A stretch of DNA of 64,000 bases, taken from the NCBI GenBank assembly GCA_902729315.2, contig LR746264.1, positions 10,137,878-10,201,877 of the forward strand, given 5' to 3'. Of this stretch, positions 1 to 11,199 are shown in pieces. The position numbers were made by a program, and so were the translations under genes. The first letter of the stretch is position 1. Each line of letters begins with the position of its first letter. This DNA comes from Spirodela intermedia (taxonomy: Eukaryota; Streptophyta; Magnoliopsida; Alismatales; Araceae). The notes beneath the pieces are model-generated. The model did not search any database and was not told the DNA's origin. It was given only the letters and a program-made list of their open reading frames with translations.

Positions 1-59
1 AATCAGAACAAGACAATTAAAACCGAGAAGCATTCCATGCAGCATTTTCGCCTGCTCAC

Positions 60-1022
60 CATATATATGTCTGGGATGTCATCACGTGCACTGCAGCAAC
101 AAGGTGATTTTCTTAGTTCGAACCATTGTAATAGGGCACAAAGGGAAATCAAGAATGCAATCGCGTGCAGTACATACTGGTCAAACAAAAGCCTCGAAAT
201 TTCAACATAGTGGAAAGGCAACGCCTGAAACTCTCTAGGAGACTCACGTTCTGCCTCCAAGACCTGCGTCAAGTTGTCTGAGAACAGGTATAGCACGTAA
301 TTAGTGGCAAGTATATTTCTAACGAAAATTGTTCACCGATCTACGGAATGGATGAGGGAGAAAATAGATAAAACAATGTGGATTGTATCTACATTATCCA
401 ATGTGTCATTATGGACAGTATCGGAATATTTCTTTTGAATTAAAGCATCATAGGGAAGGCTAACAATATCCCCAAAACATATCTAGATGCATTCACAGGG
501 CTGAAACAGCTTTACAAGTCGGCTACAGCACAAGAACACAAAGGAAGGAAAAGATGGCCTTCTTTCTCACCGACTGATAACCATCCTGGTGGTCTAATGG
601 CGCACTTCCCACGTTTCTTCATAGCCACTGCAAGCCAGAGAGGAACCTTCACCGCGATCTGTGGGAGGAAAGGTCCGAAGTCTCCCTGTAACGCATCACC
701 CACAGAAACAATTGCACTGGTCGGCAATGACAGGCATTACATCAAAGAGATTGAAGTCAGAAAAAAAAGTTGCCCAAGTAGTCAAAACGCTTCCGAAGCA
801 CTACGCAAATCATGTGAAGGGCTCCCATCCGAACGTTGGGGATGATCTCCACGATCTCGTCCTCGGCAAGAAACTCCACCTGAATCAAGAAACAAAAGGC
901 ACCGTTTGGGCATTGGATTTCCCTGAGACAGAGAGAGAGAATGAGAGAGAATCCAAAGGAATTCTCCCCGAACGGCCGAAAAAACGAGGCAGCCAGCGAG
1001 CGACCTCCGGTGCCGTGAACAT
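60..1022 (-). CDS. PSF2: GINS complex subunit PSF2 (5' part, gene runs off the window)
   Basis: PSF2 is one of four subunits of the nuclear GINS complex, which joins MCM2-7 and CDC45 in the replicative helicase. Five exons are readable: 1005-1022, 805-879, 571-685, 178-277 and 60-90, all phase-compatible. They give an N-terminal stretch with [14 protein letters not shown], then [50 protein letters not shown] and [11 protein letters not shown], all closely matching plant PSF2 as I recall it. The remaining exons lie left of the window. Exon 1 would be only 18 nt (MFTAPE) and uses a weak donor (GTCGCT), so the true start is the least certain part. An 805-879 exon ending in MIC joins GDFG exactly as in other plants. 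Identification is firm; start codon moderate. Confidence 0.9.
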
Positions 1023-2672
1023 CGGCAGGTGAGGATCAGATTGCCCCGCCATTTCCCCGCAACGGAACAGATCTCTCTAGGGTTTCACGATGACCAGGGC
1101 CAGCTCAGGGCGGGAGTGATCGGAGAGGGAACGATCAGAAAAGCCACAGTCACCCCGTCACAGACGAACTCTCCCACCCCGAAACGAACGGGACGGGAAA
1201 TCGGTACCGGATTCTAAATGATTCCGTTCCTACATCCGATACTGTTAATGGGCCACCCGGTGGAATCCATAAAGCGGAACAGTTTTCGTTAATGGGCCTG
1301 ATGAGCCGGGCAGTTTTGAAGCGGTATTTCAGATGAGAATACTCGCGAAGGTTCTTTTGCCTGCGCAGTCGTCGCCCCCCCCTCTCTGCAACCCCCCCCC
1401 CCCCCCAATGGTTTATTGGTAGGAGGAGAGATCTATTGACGGGGGAGATTCTTTCGTCGGTAGTCGGTGGAAGTAGGTATGCACTTCTTCAATCCTCTGC
1501 TAATCTCTGGTGTTTGCTTCGTTGTTCGGTCAACCTTCCACGCGCCTTTATCCAAATAATCTTTCCCGTCACTGTCCGAGGAACCAAAACGGTGACTTCG
1601 CTGAGGTATTTGAGGTTAGATGGATGTTGTTCGTTTGATATCATCACCTGATCGTGAAGACTCTGGATCGATGCGCGGTTCCCTTATTTTTTGAGCATTG
1701 AGTCGATATCGGAAGAAATTCTTGATCAGATCCGAGCGTCGGCATAGTGGCGCTCATGCGAAGGATTCCAAGTTTCTCTAATAATTAAAACGAATTGATT
1801 AGCTGTGTTGGCGATTGAAGAGCTCCTGTCTTCCTTTATCCTGTCAACATCATTCAAGCGAATAGCATCTCCAATGTCGGTGCACGTTTCGAAGCTAATT
1901 TCGATTTGATTTCCGTTTCCGTACATAATTGAGACACTGAGGTGAAGAGCATTGTCCCCGCCTTCAATGTAGTAGTGGAAGAGCCCGCATAGTGGGATTG
2001 CGTGGGTAAGGGCGTGGGGGAAACTTCATATTTCTAAATACTTGCTGTTCTTCCGTAAGTGGGTACTGGACAACTGTGTATCATGGCAATTTGGAGAAAT
2101 ACTCTCCAATTCTATATCGGCTCTCTTATCTTGATTTTTGTTTGATTGTTCATTACCCACTGTGGTCTACAAGACAGACCCAGGTATGGATCTGCTGAAG
2201 CTAGAAAAGACGGGTATGGTATAACAACTTTAGCTGCACTTTCTCTGTTATTCGCGGGACATTTTCAAAGAGCTTGTTTTCCCGATGTTCCCTTTCGATT
2301 TCTTTTCTTCAGCTATCTTATTTTTCTGTGATACTATATTTCTCACCCATATACATAACGTATTTTGTTGTATACCCTCGTTGAGTTGGCAATTTTCCAT
2401 AGCTGTCGTCCACGGAGTTCCCTTGACTCGACCTCTCCATATATTTCTCTCTCCTCAATCAAGTTCCCCGGGTACCCACCAAAATTTCTATGAAAACGAA
2501 CGACCCGTAGGATCTGCGCACGTTCACTCTTGTATTCAGGCCGATATTCTTTTAGGATATGGTCAAAGGGATATGAACAAGGATGGAGAGAGACTAGGTG
2601 AGATGCAACATGACGACACATATGGGACAACTCCTACATAGTTTTTTACACAGTACGCCTAGATTTTGGTTA

Positions 2673-2740
<68 letters not shown>
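2673..2740. repeat. Compound (CT)n-(AT)n microsatellite
   Basis: About 26 bases of CT repeat pass directly into about 34 bases of AT repeat, ending in a slightly interrupted ATGTATATAT. Confidence 0.95.
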
Positions 2741-4689
2741 CGTATTATCTATTGACATATATTACAGGCAATAAAGTTCCATAATCTCTCCCAATATTTT
2801 GAAGGTGGATAACCAGTGGTCGAGAGACACATGAAACTCGGATCTGGAACCCATTGCCCCGCACACATCAACTGAAGGCTAACCAGGTGAGAGCATCTGC
2901 CTCCATAAAATTATCTGTCACTCTGCCGAGTGCCTTTTTACAGTATGTTATCTTTTATTAGCTACTGAATGGAACATTGGATTGCGCATCCATTAAACTC
3001 TGCAGGCCGCAACAGATACATTTATATCCAGCAGGCATTAACTCTTAATAAATGGATGATAATAAAGTTTACTGGGTCTAGATTCAGAGAGATCAGGATG
3101 ATCGAGAGAAGGTGAAGTGATTCAGTCGGCTTAATTTTGCGAGTTGGGAGTGTGAGGAAAGGGTGGTTTGTCTTGGGATCCAACTACCCAAGCTGTTAAA
3201 AACTATGTCAAATTGACTTGGGCTTGAGTCAAAGGGGCTGCCTGAACTCTGGTAGGGTTGGGTTGACTTTAGTGCAACCTAACACGATCCACTCTAGGTC
3301 GATTTTGCTGTCGGAAAATCCACCGACGGGCTGCCAAAAGGGTCAGGCATTCAACGCTTACCTGCACTTGTCGAAGGGTCTGGTTTCTATTAATACCCAA
3401 AAAATGATTAAAAAAACCTATGTTAAGACAATGCCCCTAGTTTTTTGTCGAATTGTCAACTAGCCGACAGATTAGATGGACAATGGGCGCCCGCGTTCAC
3501 TCCGAGAAAGGGTCCGGGGGCCGCACGTGGGATAATCCCAGTTAAACCCCTGCCCAGTGCGAAGGCTGACTCGGCCACGCGTCCATTCTGCATTGATTGT
3601 GTCTGGTGGCGATCAGACTCGCTCGATGTGATCTTCCAGCCCCCTTGAAACGAGGAGTTCGAAACCGTATACGTGGCCAGGTCTCCGAAGCCCACAGCGG
3701 AAAACTCTGACCCGGTTCGACCGAAGCCGCTCGGTTTCATTCATCATTTTTGTTCTCGTTCTTGGACCGTTTGTCCTCGGGCGCAGCGCAATGGGAGTAT
3801 TAGGTTCAGTGTTCCGACAACGGTAGGGGGTGCAGGGGCCCCTGCCGTGCACCGTGGGTAGAGAGAGATCACTCCAATGCGCGACGTGAACTCTCTCTCT
3901 CTCTCTCATCTCCATCTCTCACCCATTTCAGTGTAAACTGAAAGAGTCTTCGCGGAAAAAGAAGCGCTAAAGACGTCGGCGGAAGTAGACAATACTCTCT
4001 CTCTCTCTCTCTCCATCCATATATATCGCCATCCCGACGACCGCACAGTTCACACGGTGCATCTTTTGAGAACTTCTGGACGTCAAGGAATTTAATGGGC
4101 CGAAATAAAATAAATAAATAAATAGTTCTTACATCTACGGTGGCGCACGTGACAGGGTCGGTCAAACAGCAGACGAGATGCGCACTAGCGCTTCGATTAA
4201 TTAAATATTCTTTAAAATATATTGTATTTTCAGCGCAGGACTCGGCTCGGGGGCGCGCCAGCTCAGCAGGGGCTCCACTCACTAGCCCTCAGATATTACG
4301 AAAATTGGGATTATATTACTCGAATATCATATTCCCCTTTTTTATTTTGGTAGAAAAATATAATCATTGTACTTAGTAATTGCGATGCTTATCGACGAAG
4401 ATGATCCTATCAGAGCCGCGGATTGTGTGGACCCGATGGTGCCGTACGGTTGTTGGATGCGCCCTTCGACGTGTCGCGATCGGGATCATCCGCATGGCGA
4501 GCGCTAAGGCACCCCATTACCCCTTTTTAATATTTTTTCTTCATTAGTGTCGCTGGTCCTCAGAAGGGTCCACCACTCATTCCATCGGACGGCTGTGAGC
4601 TCGCAGAAAACAGGTTGGATAGTCGGATAAGCTCTGAAGCTGTGTGCCGGTGGGACCGTCTGGCCGCCATTAATGTCCTTTCCAACTTC

Positions 4690-4690
<1 letters not shown>

Positions 4691-4727
<37 letters not shown>
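4691..4727. repeat. (CT)n microsatellite upstream of the RLCK gene
   Basis: Uninterrupted CT dinucleotide tract of about 37 bases. Similar shorter tracts lie at 3889-3907, 3995-4012 and (as GA) 5185-5205, the last ending about 35 bases before the kinase start codon. Confidence 0.95.
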
Positions 4728-4728
<1 letters not shown>

Positions 4729-5239
4729 ACAGAATCTCTGCATAGGTTATTTCCCAGACGAGCAAGGAGAAGGAAGGAGCAGAGGGGAGACCTTCGCGAA
4801 GGTCCAAAAGAGGGGCCGGCACAGAAGGGGAGAATAATAGGCGAGACTGGGTCTCTCCGCGGCTCGGTTGGTTCCCAGCTCGGCTGCTTCTCTCCCCTTG
4901 TATAGTTCTGCTGCGGCTCCGAATCCGCACTGCCGCGAGGTCCAGGAGAATTCGGGGGCCGATCGGTGTCGTGTCGGGGCTCTTCCATTAAATGATCCGC
5001 TGAGTGTGGATGGAAGGTGGTTTCCTCGCGGCGACGACGACTATCACCATCCCCTTCCGGTAGAGAGCGACGCCTTGCCGCGCCGCCGGGTTCTCTGGTT
5101 TTCCCGGCGGATCAAATATCCTCCCTGTGCGTGTTCCTCGCTCCCGTTCGCTGCACGAGGTGGCAGGTTCACGTCGAGGGAGAAAGAGAGAGAGAGAGAG
5201 AGAGATAGAGAGCCGTGAGCTCTGCTTTGGATCGGTTCC

Positions 5240-6124
5240 ATGGGGAACTGCTTCGGTGTGAGGATCAAGGCAGAGAGCCCCTTCCACAGTACTCCTTCAG
5301 GTGAGGCCAGAGAACCAGAGGAGACGTTCTAAAAGCTGCCTTCCCCCTTCGTAACTCGAGTTTCGGTGCCGCCTGTTCCTTTTATGTTCTTTCTCGCGTC
5401 TACTGTTTTGGAGATCCACGGAACACCGTGACGTCTGATGCCATGAGATTTTCCTGTGTTTTCCCTGTGCTCTCTCTCTCTCTCTCTCCGTGCATCCTCG
5501 CCCGCCCTGTTTGTGTTCGGGAGCTCTGGTCTCTCCTCTTTTCTGAATGACTAGCTGGTCTTCGCGTGATTCGAACTCGCTGGTTTTGCGGATAGATCTC
5601 AGGAGACGCCCTTCAATCGATCGTCGCGGCCTTTCCGTGATCCCATCTTGTTTTTCCCCTCTCGAAGTTCTCTGCTTGGCCTCCAGATTCTCCATTGCTG
5701 GGGATATCGAGCCCTCTTCATCGCTTTACCTTTTTGGCTTCGACCTCTCGATCTGAGGATGGGGCGTCCTCTTGCTCGGATTGCGCAGGCGGGAATTCCA
5801 AGAACGTCAGCAGAGATAGAAACGGGTACAGCGGCTCCAGCAGCCGGGTCTCTGCGGCGTCAGTTCCCCCAACACCCAGAAGCGAGGGCGAGATCCTCCA
5901 GTCGACCAATGTAAAGAGCTTCACCTTCAACGAGCTCAGAAGTGCGACGAGGAACTTCCGCCCCGATAGCGTCCTGGGAGAAGGCGGGTTCGGCTCTGTC
6001 TTCAAGGGATGGATCGACGAGCACACCTTCGCCGCCGTCAAGCCAGGAACAGGAATAGTCATTGCCGTCAAGAGGCTCAATCATGACGGCCTCCAAGGTC
6101 ATAAAGAATGGCTGGTGAGTCTCC

Positions 6125-6172
<48 letters not shown>

Positions 6173-7580
6173 GGTTGGATTACCTTTGCTCTCGTTTGAA
6201 TAACTTGGGCATTGGCATCCTCCGTCCTCTGCGCTATTCAGAGTCCAACCTGTCTGGTTTCTGGAATGGTAAACCTCTCGAAAACTGCAGGCTGAAGTCA
6301 ACTACCTGGGTCAGCTGTACCACCCCAACCTCGTCAAGCTGCTCGGGTACTGCCTGGAGGACGAGCATCGGCTTCTCGTCTACGAGTTCATGTCCCGTGG
6401 GAGCCTGGAGAACCACCTCTTCAGAAGTACGGCCCTTCCTCCTCTCCCTCCCTGTTGCGATGGATCCCAATTCAACGACCCCTTGTGGATCACAAACATA
6501 GAGATGGAGGATTTCAGATTCTTGATTCTGGGCGCGGCTCTGAGCTCCAAAGTTTTCGATTTTGCAGGAGGAGTGTACTTCCAGCCGCTGTCTTGGAGCA
6601 TCAGGGTGAAAGTCGCGCTGGGAGCGGCGAGGGGGTTGGCATTCCTCCACAGCGCCGAGACGAAGGTCATCTACCGCGACTTCAAGGCTTCCAACGTCCT
6701 CCTCGATTCGGTAAATTGGCGGCGATCATTGGCTGTCTTTGCTCTGGTTTTCTTCTTCTTTTTGGGGGAAAAAGGGGGCGTTCGTCTCTGACATCCTCTC
6801 TTTTCTCGACGTGAAGAACTACAACGCCAAGCTCTCTGACTTTGGCCTGGCCAAGGACGGGCCGACCGGCGACAAGAGCCATGTCTCCACCCGAGTCATG
6901 GGAACCTACGGATATGCCGCCCCCGAGTATCTCGCAACAGGTACACCTCCTCCAGGTCCCCGCATTTTTCTATGATTTATATGGTGATTCCTTTCTTCCT
7001 CATATTCAAACTATGCGATCTCATTACCCATTCTGTCATGAACTAGCTCGCTCAAATTCTTATCATTTTGATGGGTCTGACCCTTCTTCCTGGCGATGGC
7101 GAAGGTCACTTGACGACGAAGAGTGACGTCTACAGCTTCGGGGTCGTCCTGCTGGAGTTGCTCTCCGGCCGGCGAGCTGTCGACAAGAACCGCCCGTCTG
7201 GGGAGCACAATCTGGTGGAGTGGGCGAAGCCCTTCCTGATGAACAAGCGGAAGATCTTCAGGGTCCTGGACCCCCGTCTTGAGGGGCAATACTCCCTTGC
7301 CGGAGCTCAGAAGGCCGCTGCCCTGGCCATACAGTGCTTATGGTCGGAGCCCAAATTCCGGCCGGCCATGGACGAGGTGGTGGCGGCGCTGGAAGACATC
7401 CAGGCCGCAAAGGACACCGCAAGGAGCAGCCGGGGACAGGAAGGAGCGAGAAGCCACAACCACGGTCACAACCACGGCGGCGGCGGCGTGAGGGCATTCC
7501 GGCGGCCGAGCTTCCAGGGGGCCGCCGCCAACGGGAGGGTTGCCTATCCCAGGCCCTCCGGCTCCCCTCTCTATGCGTAG
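5240..7580 (+). CDS. Receptor-like cytoplasmic kinase, RLCK-VII, PBL/APK1 type
   Basis: Serine/threonine kinase of the class that relays signals from cell-surface receptors at the plasma membrane. Exons: 5240-5300, 5789-6114, 6291-6426, 6568-6710, 6817-6940, 7105-7580; all junctions keep phase. The protein starts MGNC, a classic N-myristoylation plus palmitoylation signal, which fixes the start. Kinase landmarks in order: [15 protein letters not shown]-loop [11 protein letters not shown], catalytic Lys in [19 protein letters not shown] (RD-type catalytic loop), [14 protein letters not shown] and [13 protein letters not shown]. All catalytic residues are present, so it should be active. The C-terminal tail is unusual, rich in His, Gly and Asn ([11 protein letters not shown]). 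Introns 1 and 2 hold long CT tracts. Family is certain; the exact Arabidopsis orthologue is not assigned. Confidence 0.93.
6129..6167. repeat. (CT)n microsatellite in intron 2 of the RLCK gene
   Basis: About 39 bases of uninterrupted CT starting roughly 15 bases after the donor site of exon 2. Intron 1 has another tract at 5469-5488. The sense strand is pyrimidine, so the tract is CU in the pre-mRNA. Confidence 0.95.
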
Positions 7581-7806
7581 CCCAGCATGAGCTGTAAGTT
7601 CTTGTTTTCTTGAGCGCCGCCGGTTCTTGGAATCGGACGACGAAAGGCGGCGGCGGCGTTGTGGGAGCACCAGCAACGGTCATTCACTGGGTAAATGTCT
7701 CTCTATCTCTTGTGATGCGACGCTCCTGGTCCTGTACAGTCCACACACACCTGTCTCATCTTTGTTTCTCCTGCCTATCGCCCCGATGTGTTTGTACATC
7801 CAATCA

Positions 7807-7845
<39 letters not shown>

Positions 7846-8731
7846 CTCTTGTGGGTTTTGTACGCGTATTGTGAGGTTTATAGATGATGGGTTCGGAGGG
7901 GTTTCTAGCCAGACCCCCTGCTTCCTTCTTCTTGGCTGTGAAGAGCTCTTCCAGATGGAGAGGATCACCCCAGATCTTGGCGCGAGGAAGTCGGATAGCG
8001 TCGTTTGGGCTCAGAGGTCTCTCTCCCATGGAATATTTTATATTAGTGGAATTCTTGGTCATTCCAAGTCAACGCCAATTAAAAAAAAACATAAACCCAT
8101 CTGTAAAAATATGAAAACTTTGTTCATTGATTACAACCTGATCTTGCTTCAGTGCATCCCCCCTTCTACCTGCAATCACTCAACATAATATAAGTGAGAT
8201 GTGCATTGAATGGTCAACGCTCGGATCAGGCTATATCCTATGATTGAATAAATGGCAATTGTCAACGAGTAGAAGAAGCCCAGCCCATTAGGGAATTATA
8301 AAAAATAATATAAATACGATATTTTAAAAAATGGGTATTTACTACGGTATTGTTCGCGTTATTTTATTTAAGTTAATATTCAAATTGGACGAATTGTGCT
8401 AGTTCTCAGCAAAGTATGAGGGTACAAAATGAGGCCCAAACGCGGTCAACGTGCGTTCTCAGATGTCGGAGACTTATTTTTCTTCAGATCATAAGAAACG
8501 TATCAAAACCAAACCGAAGGTGAAGGGGGGAGAAAACCCAGTGAGGAGCTGGGAACGGGCTAAGCGGCCATGAAGAAGAGCCGCCAATCCTCGTCTCTTC
8601 CTCGGCCGTACCAGAGGGTCGGACCTTGGAGGTGGGTGGAAGCCCTTTGTTATTGCCGGCAGCCGCGCGGTGTTGACGGCGGTGGGGGGAGGAGAGATAG
8701 AGGGGGGGGGAGGGCGTTGACATGTGGTTGA
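7581..8731. other. Convergent 3' spacer between the RLCK and SKS genes
   Basis: Holds the 3' UTRs of two genes that point toward each other. A (CT)n tract lies at 7809-7843, about 230 bases past the kinase stop codon and probably in its 3' UTR. 8280-8420 is AT-rich. No further exon is seen. Confidence 0.6.
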
Positions 8732-10588
8732 CTAAATGGTGTACGGCGGCGGGAGAGGGAGGCCTTCGACGGCACCGCAGAGCAGGAGGTTGTCCGGGGG
8801 GTTGTACTCGTCCCTGAGGGAGTGGGCGGGGGAGATGACGCTGGTGTAGAGCTGCTGGCCAAGATAGTGCCTCTCCCATATCTCCGACCTCAGATTCCAC
8901 ATGCCGGCGTTATCAAAGGTGAGCATTATCGCCGTCCATGACCTCGGGTAGACCTGGATCGTGTGCCGGCTGACGGCGTCCAGCAGATTGTACGTCTTCC
9001 TCTTCTCCGGCGACCATCGCCGGCTTCCCATCCTGCAGAAAACAGAAAGAAGCAGAAGAAGACGAAGTAGGTGAGCTGTAGGAGAATTAGATGCTCTGAG
9101 CTTCTTCTTCCTGATCAGGGAGATTCTTCTCCTTACCCGACGGGGAAGAAGGAGTATCCATCCAGGTGGTAGGACTGGAGGCTCCGCGTGGGGTTCTCCA
9201 GGATGATCTCGATGAAGGTACGGAAGGTGGCGGTGAGGACGATGGGAGCCACTTTGATGGACTTCTCGAGGTCCTTGGGGGGATCGTCGGCGATGACGTC
9301 GTACTGGAAGGCCTTCTTCTGGATGCCGAAGTACTCGGCTAGCTTGAGCGGCGTGGGGCCGCTCTCGAAGGACGCCCCGTTAATGGCGTAGCGGGTCTTC
9401 CCGCCGACGGTGCCGACGGAGTTGGCGAGCTTGACGGTGCGAGTGATGTTGATGCTCCCGTAGTGGTACGAGCCCTGCGGGTTGGGCCTCGCCGCGCTGG
9501 CCGTGAGATTCCACCGGAAGGACCGCCACTGGTTCAGCGACCACGCCCAGCCGACGGGAGCTGGCGGCAGGTCTGGGGACGGCGGCTTGTTGGCGCCGGC
9601 GTAGCGGATCACGCCGGTGGCGGCGAGGTGGTACTTGGTGAACCTGGTGGAGGCCACCATGTAGTAATCTCGGGGCTTCTGGTCGGCCGTGACGAGGACG
9701 GAGTAGCACTGCCCGACGTGGACGTCCAGCGACTCGTAGCTGTTCTGCATGGTGTGGGAGCCGTCCATCTCCACCAGCTTCATGGAGTGGCCCTGGATGC
9801 GGAAGTTGAGGGAGGTCTTCATGCCGACGTTGCAGATGCGGTAGCGGTAGATCTTGCCGGATTTCATGGTGAAGAGGGGCTCGTCATTCTTCCCGTCCTC
9901 GCTCTTCCCGGACCTCCCGTTCATGAGGACGCCATTGGGGCGGCCGAGGGTACGGCCGCTGTCGAGGATCTCCTTCAGGGCGTGGTGGCCCTTGACGTAC
10001 CAGTCGCCGATGAGGACCGTGAAGTCGTCCGCCGGCGGATCGAAGGGGACGGGGATGAGCAGGCGGCTGTTCACCCGGAGCCCGCCGAAGCCCCCCGCCG
10101 CCTTGTGCAGCCCCAGCGACGGGAAGTAGAAGAAGCTCCCGATCTGGTCCTTCACCTGGAAATGGTAGGTGTAGTTCTTCCCCGGGGGGATGGGGCAGTT
10201 GGTCCCCGGCATCCCATCCTGCCACGGGTTCTTCCTCTGCTGAATCCCGTTCCTGCTCGCCGCCATGGAAAAATCAACCGAGTAAGCAATCAACCAGGGC
10301 TGCAATTCTCCGGCGCTGTGTTTCCGGGAGGAGGACCAACCAGGAGAGGAGGAAGGGCTCGTCGAGGTCGTTGAAGACGTTGATGACGATGTTGTTGTTG
10401 GTGGTGGAGTTGATGTTGGGGCCGGGGAATTGCCCATTGATGAGGATGCCCTTCTGGGAGACGCCAAGCGGGGCGATCGTCCCTGAGGTGACCCTCCACG
10501 TGAAGTACAGATAGGGATCTTCCGCCCGCACCGCCGCCGCCGCCAGGCAGAGAAATGATACCACCACAAGCAGCGCCACCCGCGCCAT
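8732..10588 (-). CDS. SKU5-similar (SKS) multicopper-oxidase-like protein
   Basis: Secreted apoplastic protein of the SKS/monocopper-oxidase-like family, linked in other plants to directional growth, pollen and wall development. Three exons: 10341-10588, 9137-10252, 8732-9032, giving 554 aa, the usual length. An N-terminal signal peptide (hydrophobic LLVVVSFLCLAAAA, probable cut after VRA) fixes the start. Three cupredoxin domains follow. Positions where true multicopper oxidases have His ligands read SWNG (normally HWHG), YFPS (normally YHSH) and WNLRSEIWERHYLG (normally the HCH motif). So the copper ligands are replaced and oxidase activity is not expected, as known for SKS proteins. The C-terminus ends LPPPYTI without a hydrophobic tail, so no GPI anchor, unlike SKU5 itself. 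Several NxS/T glycosylation sites are present. Confidence 0.93.
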
Positions 10589-10872
10589 CCTTCCTCCCTC
10601 TCGAGTTTCCTCCGCCGCCGTAGGCTTCAGCTCTGCCGGTACCTGCACCACCGGCAAGGGCTCGGGATTCAAAGCTTCGGGAAACAAACGAAGAGGAAGA
10701 AGAAGAAGATGATGATGATGCGAGAAGAGACCTGATTTCTGACGATGCTATGGTGGGGATACGACGATCTAGCGAGGGGCCATGGAAGGTCTACGTATGA
10801 GAGGAGTGGGGGAACGGGGAAGGAGACGATTGACCGATGGACGGGCTTTCGGCACCCCCCCAAGACGTCGTC

Positions 10873-10879
10873 TTTATAC
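10873..10879 (-). promoter_or_regulatory. Candidate TATA box of the SKS gene
   Basis: The minus strand reads AGTATAAAGA here, about 285 bases upstream of the SKS start codon. Position is plausible for a core promoter with a 5' leader of about 250 bases, but no transcript evidence is available. Confidence 0.4.
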
Positions 10880-11199
10880 TCCCTTCCCCTTTTTCCAAAT
10901 ATGGGCAACGAGGTTACGGGGTGGTCTATCCTGTTTCAAGGGGCTCGCCATGACTGCAGGAAGGTATCGTCTCCTTCGCTCGTTCTCCGAGCGGGTCGCT
11001 CGTCCATGCACCTCTGCGAGCTTCCCGGACGAACAAGACGATGGACGACCTCTCCCTCTCTCCGACCACCACCTCAAACTGCCTCGGCTTCTCGGAAGAT
11101 GAGGCTCTAGCGAAGAAACCGCCATGTCCTTGCCTGTTTTCTTGATCTGACCGGCATTTTTGATCTCGCCACACACCCAAACAGCTGCCTCATCCATCG

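Larger units (their letters stand above)
1023..5239. other. Gene-free spacer with microsatellites
   Basis: No convincing exon on either strand. The region holds a C15 run near 1392-1406, a compound CT/AT microsatellite near 2.7 kb and several CT/GA tracts from 3.9 kb onward. Short open frames here have no recognisable protein features. The right end must contain the promoter and 5' leader of the kinase gene that starts at 5240. The left end contains the PSF2 promoter. Confidence 0.6.

Noticed and set aside
1436-2641. Short plus-strand frames in the first spacer
   Set aside because: No family similarity and no consistent exon chain.
4560-4988. Minus-strand frame across the CT tract
   Set aside because: Encodes an Arg-Glu repeat from the microsatellite; not a protein-like sequence.
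9463-10374. 303-codon plus-strand frame opposite the SKS gene
   Set aside because: Antisense shadow of a GC-rich exon, with no recognisable domain.
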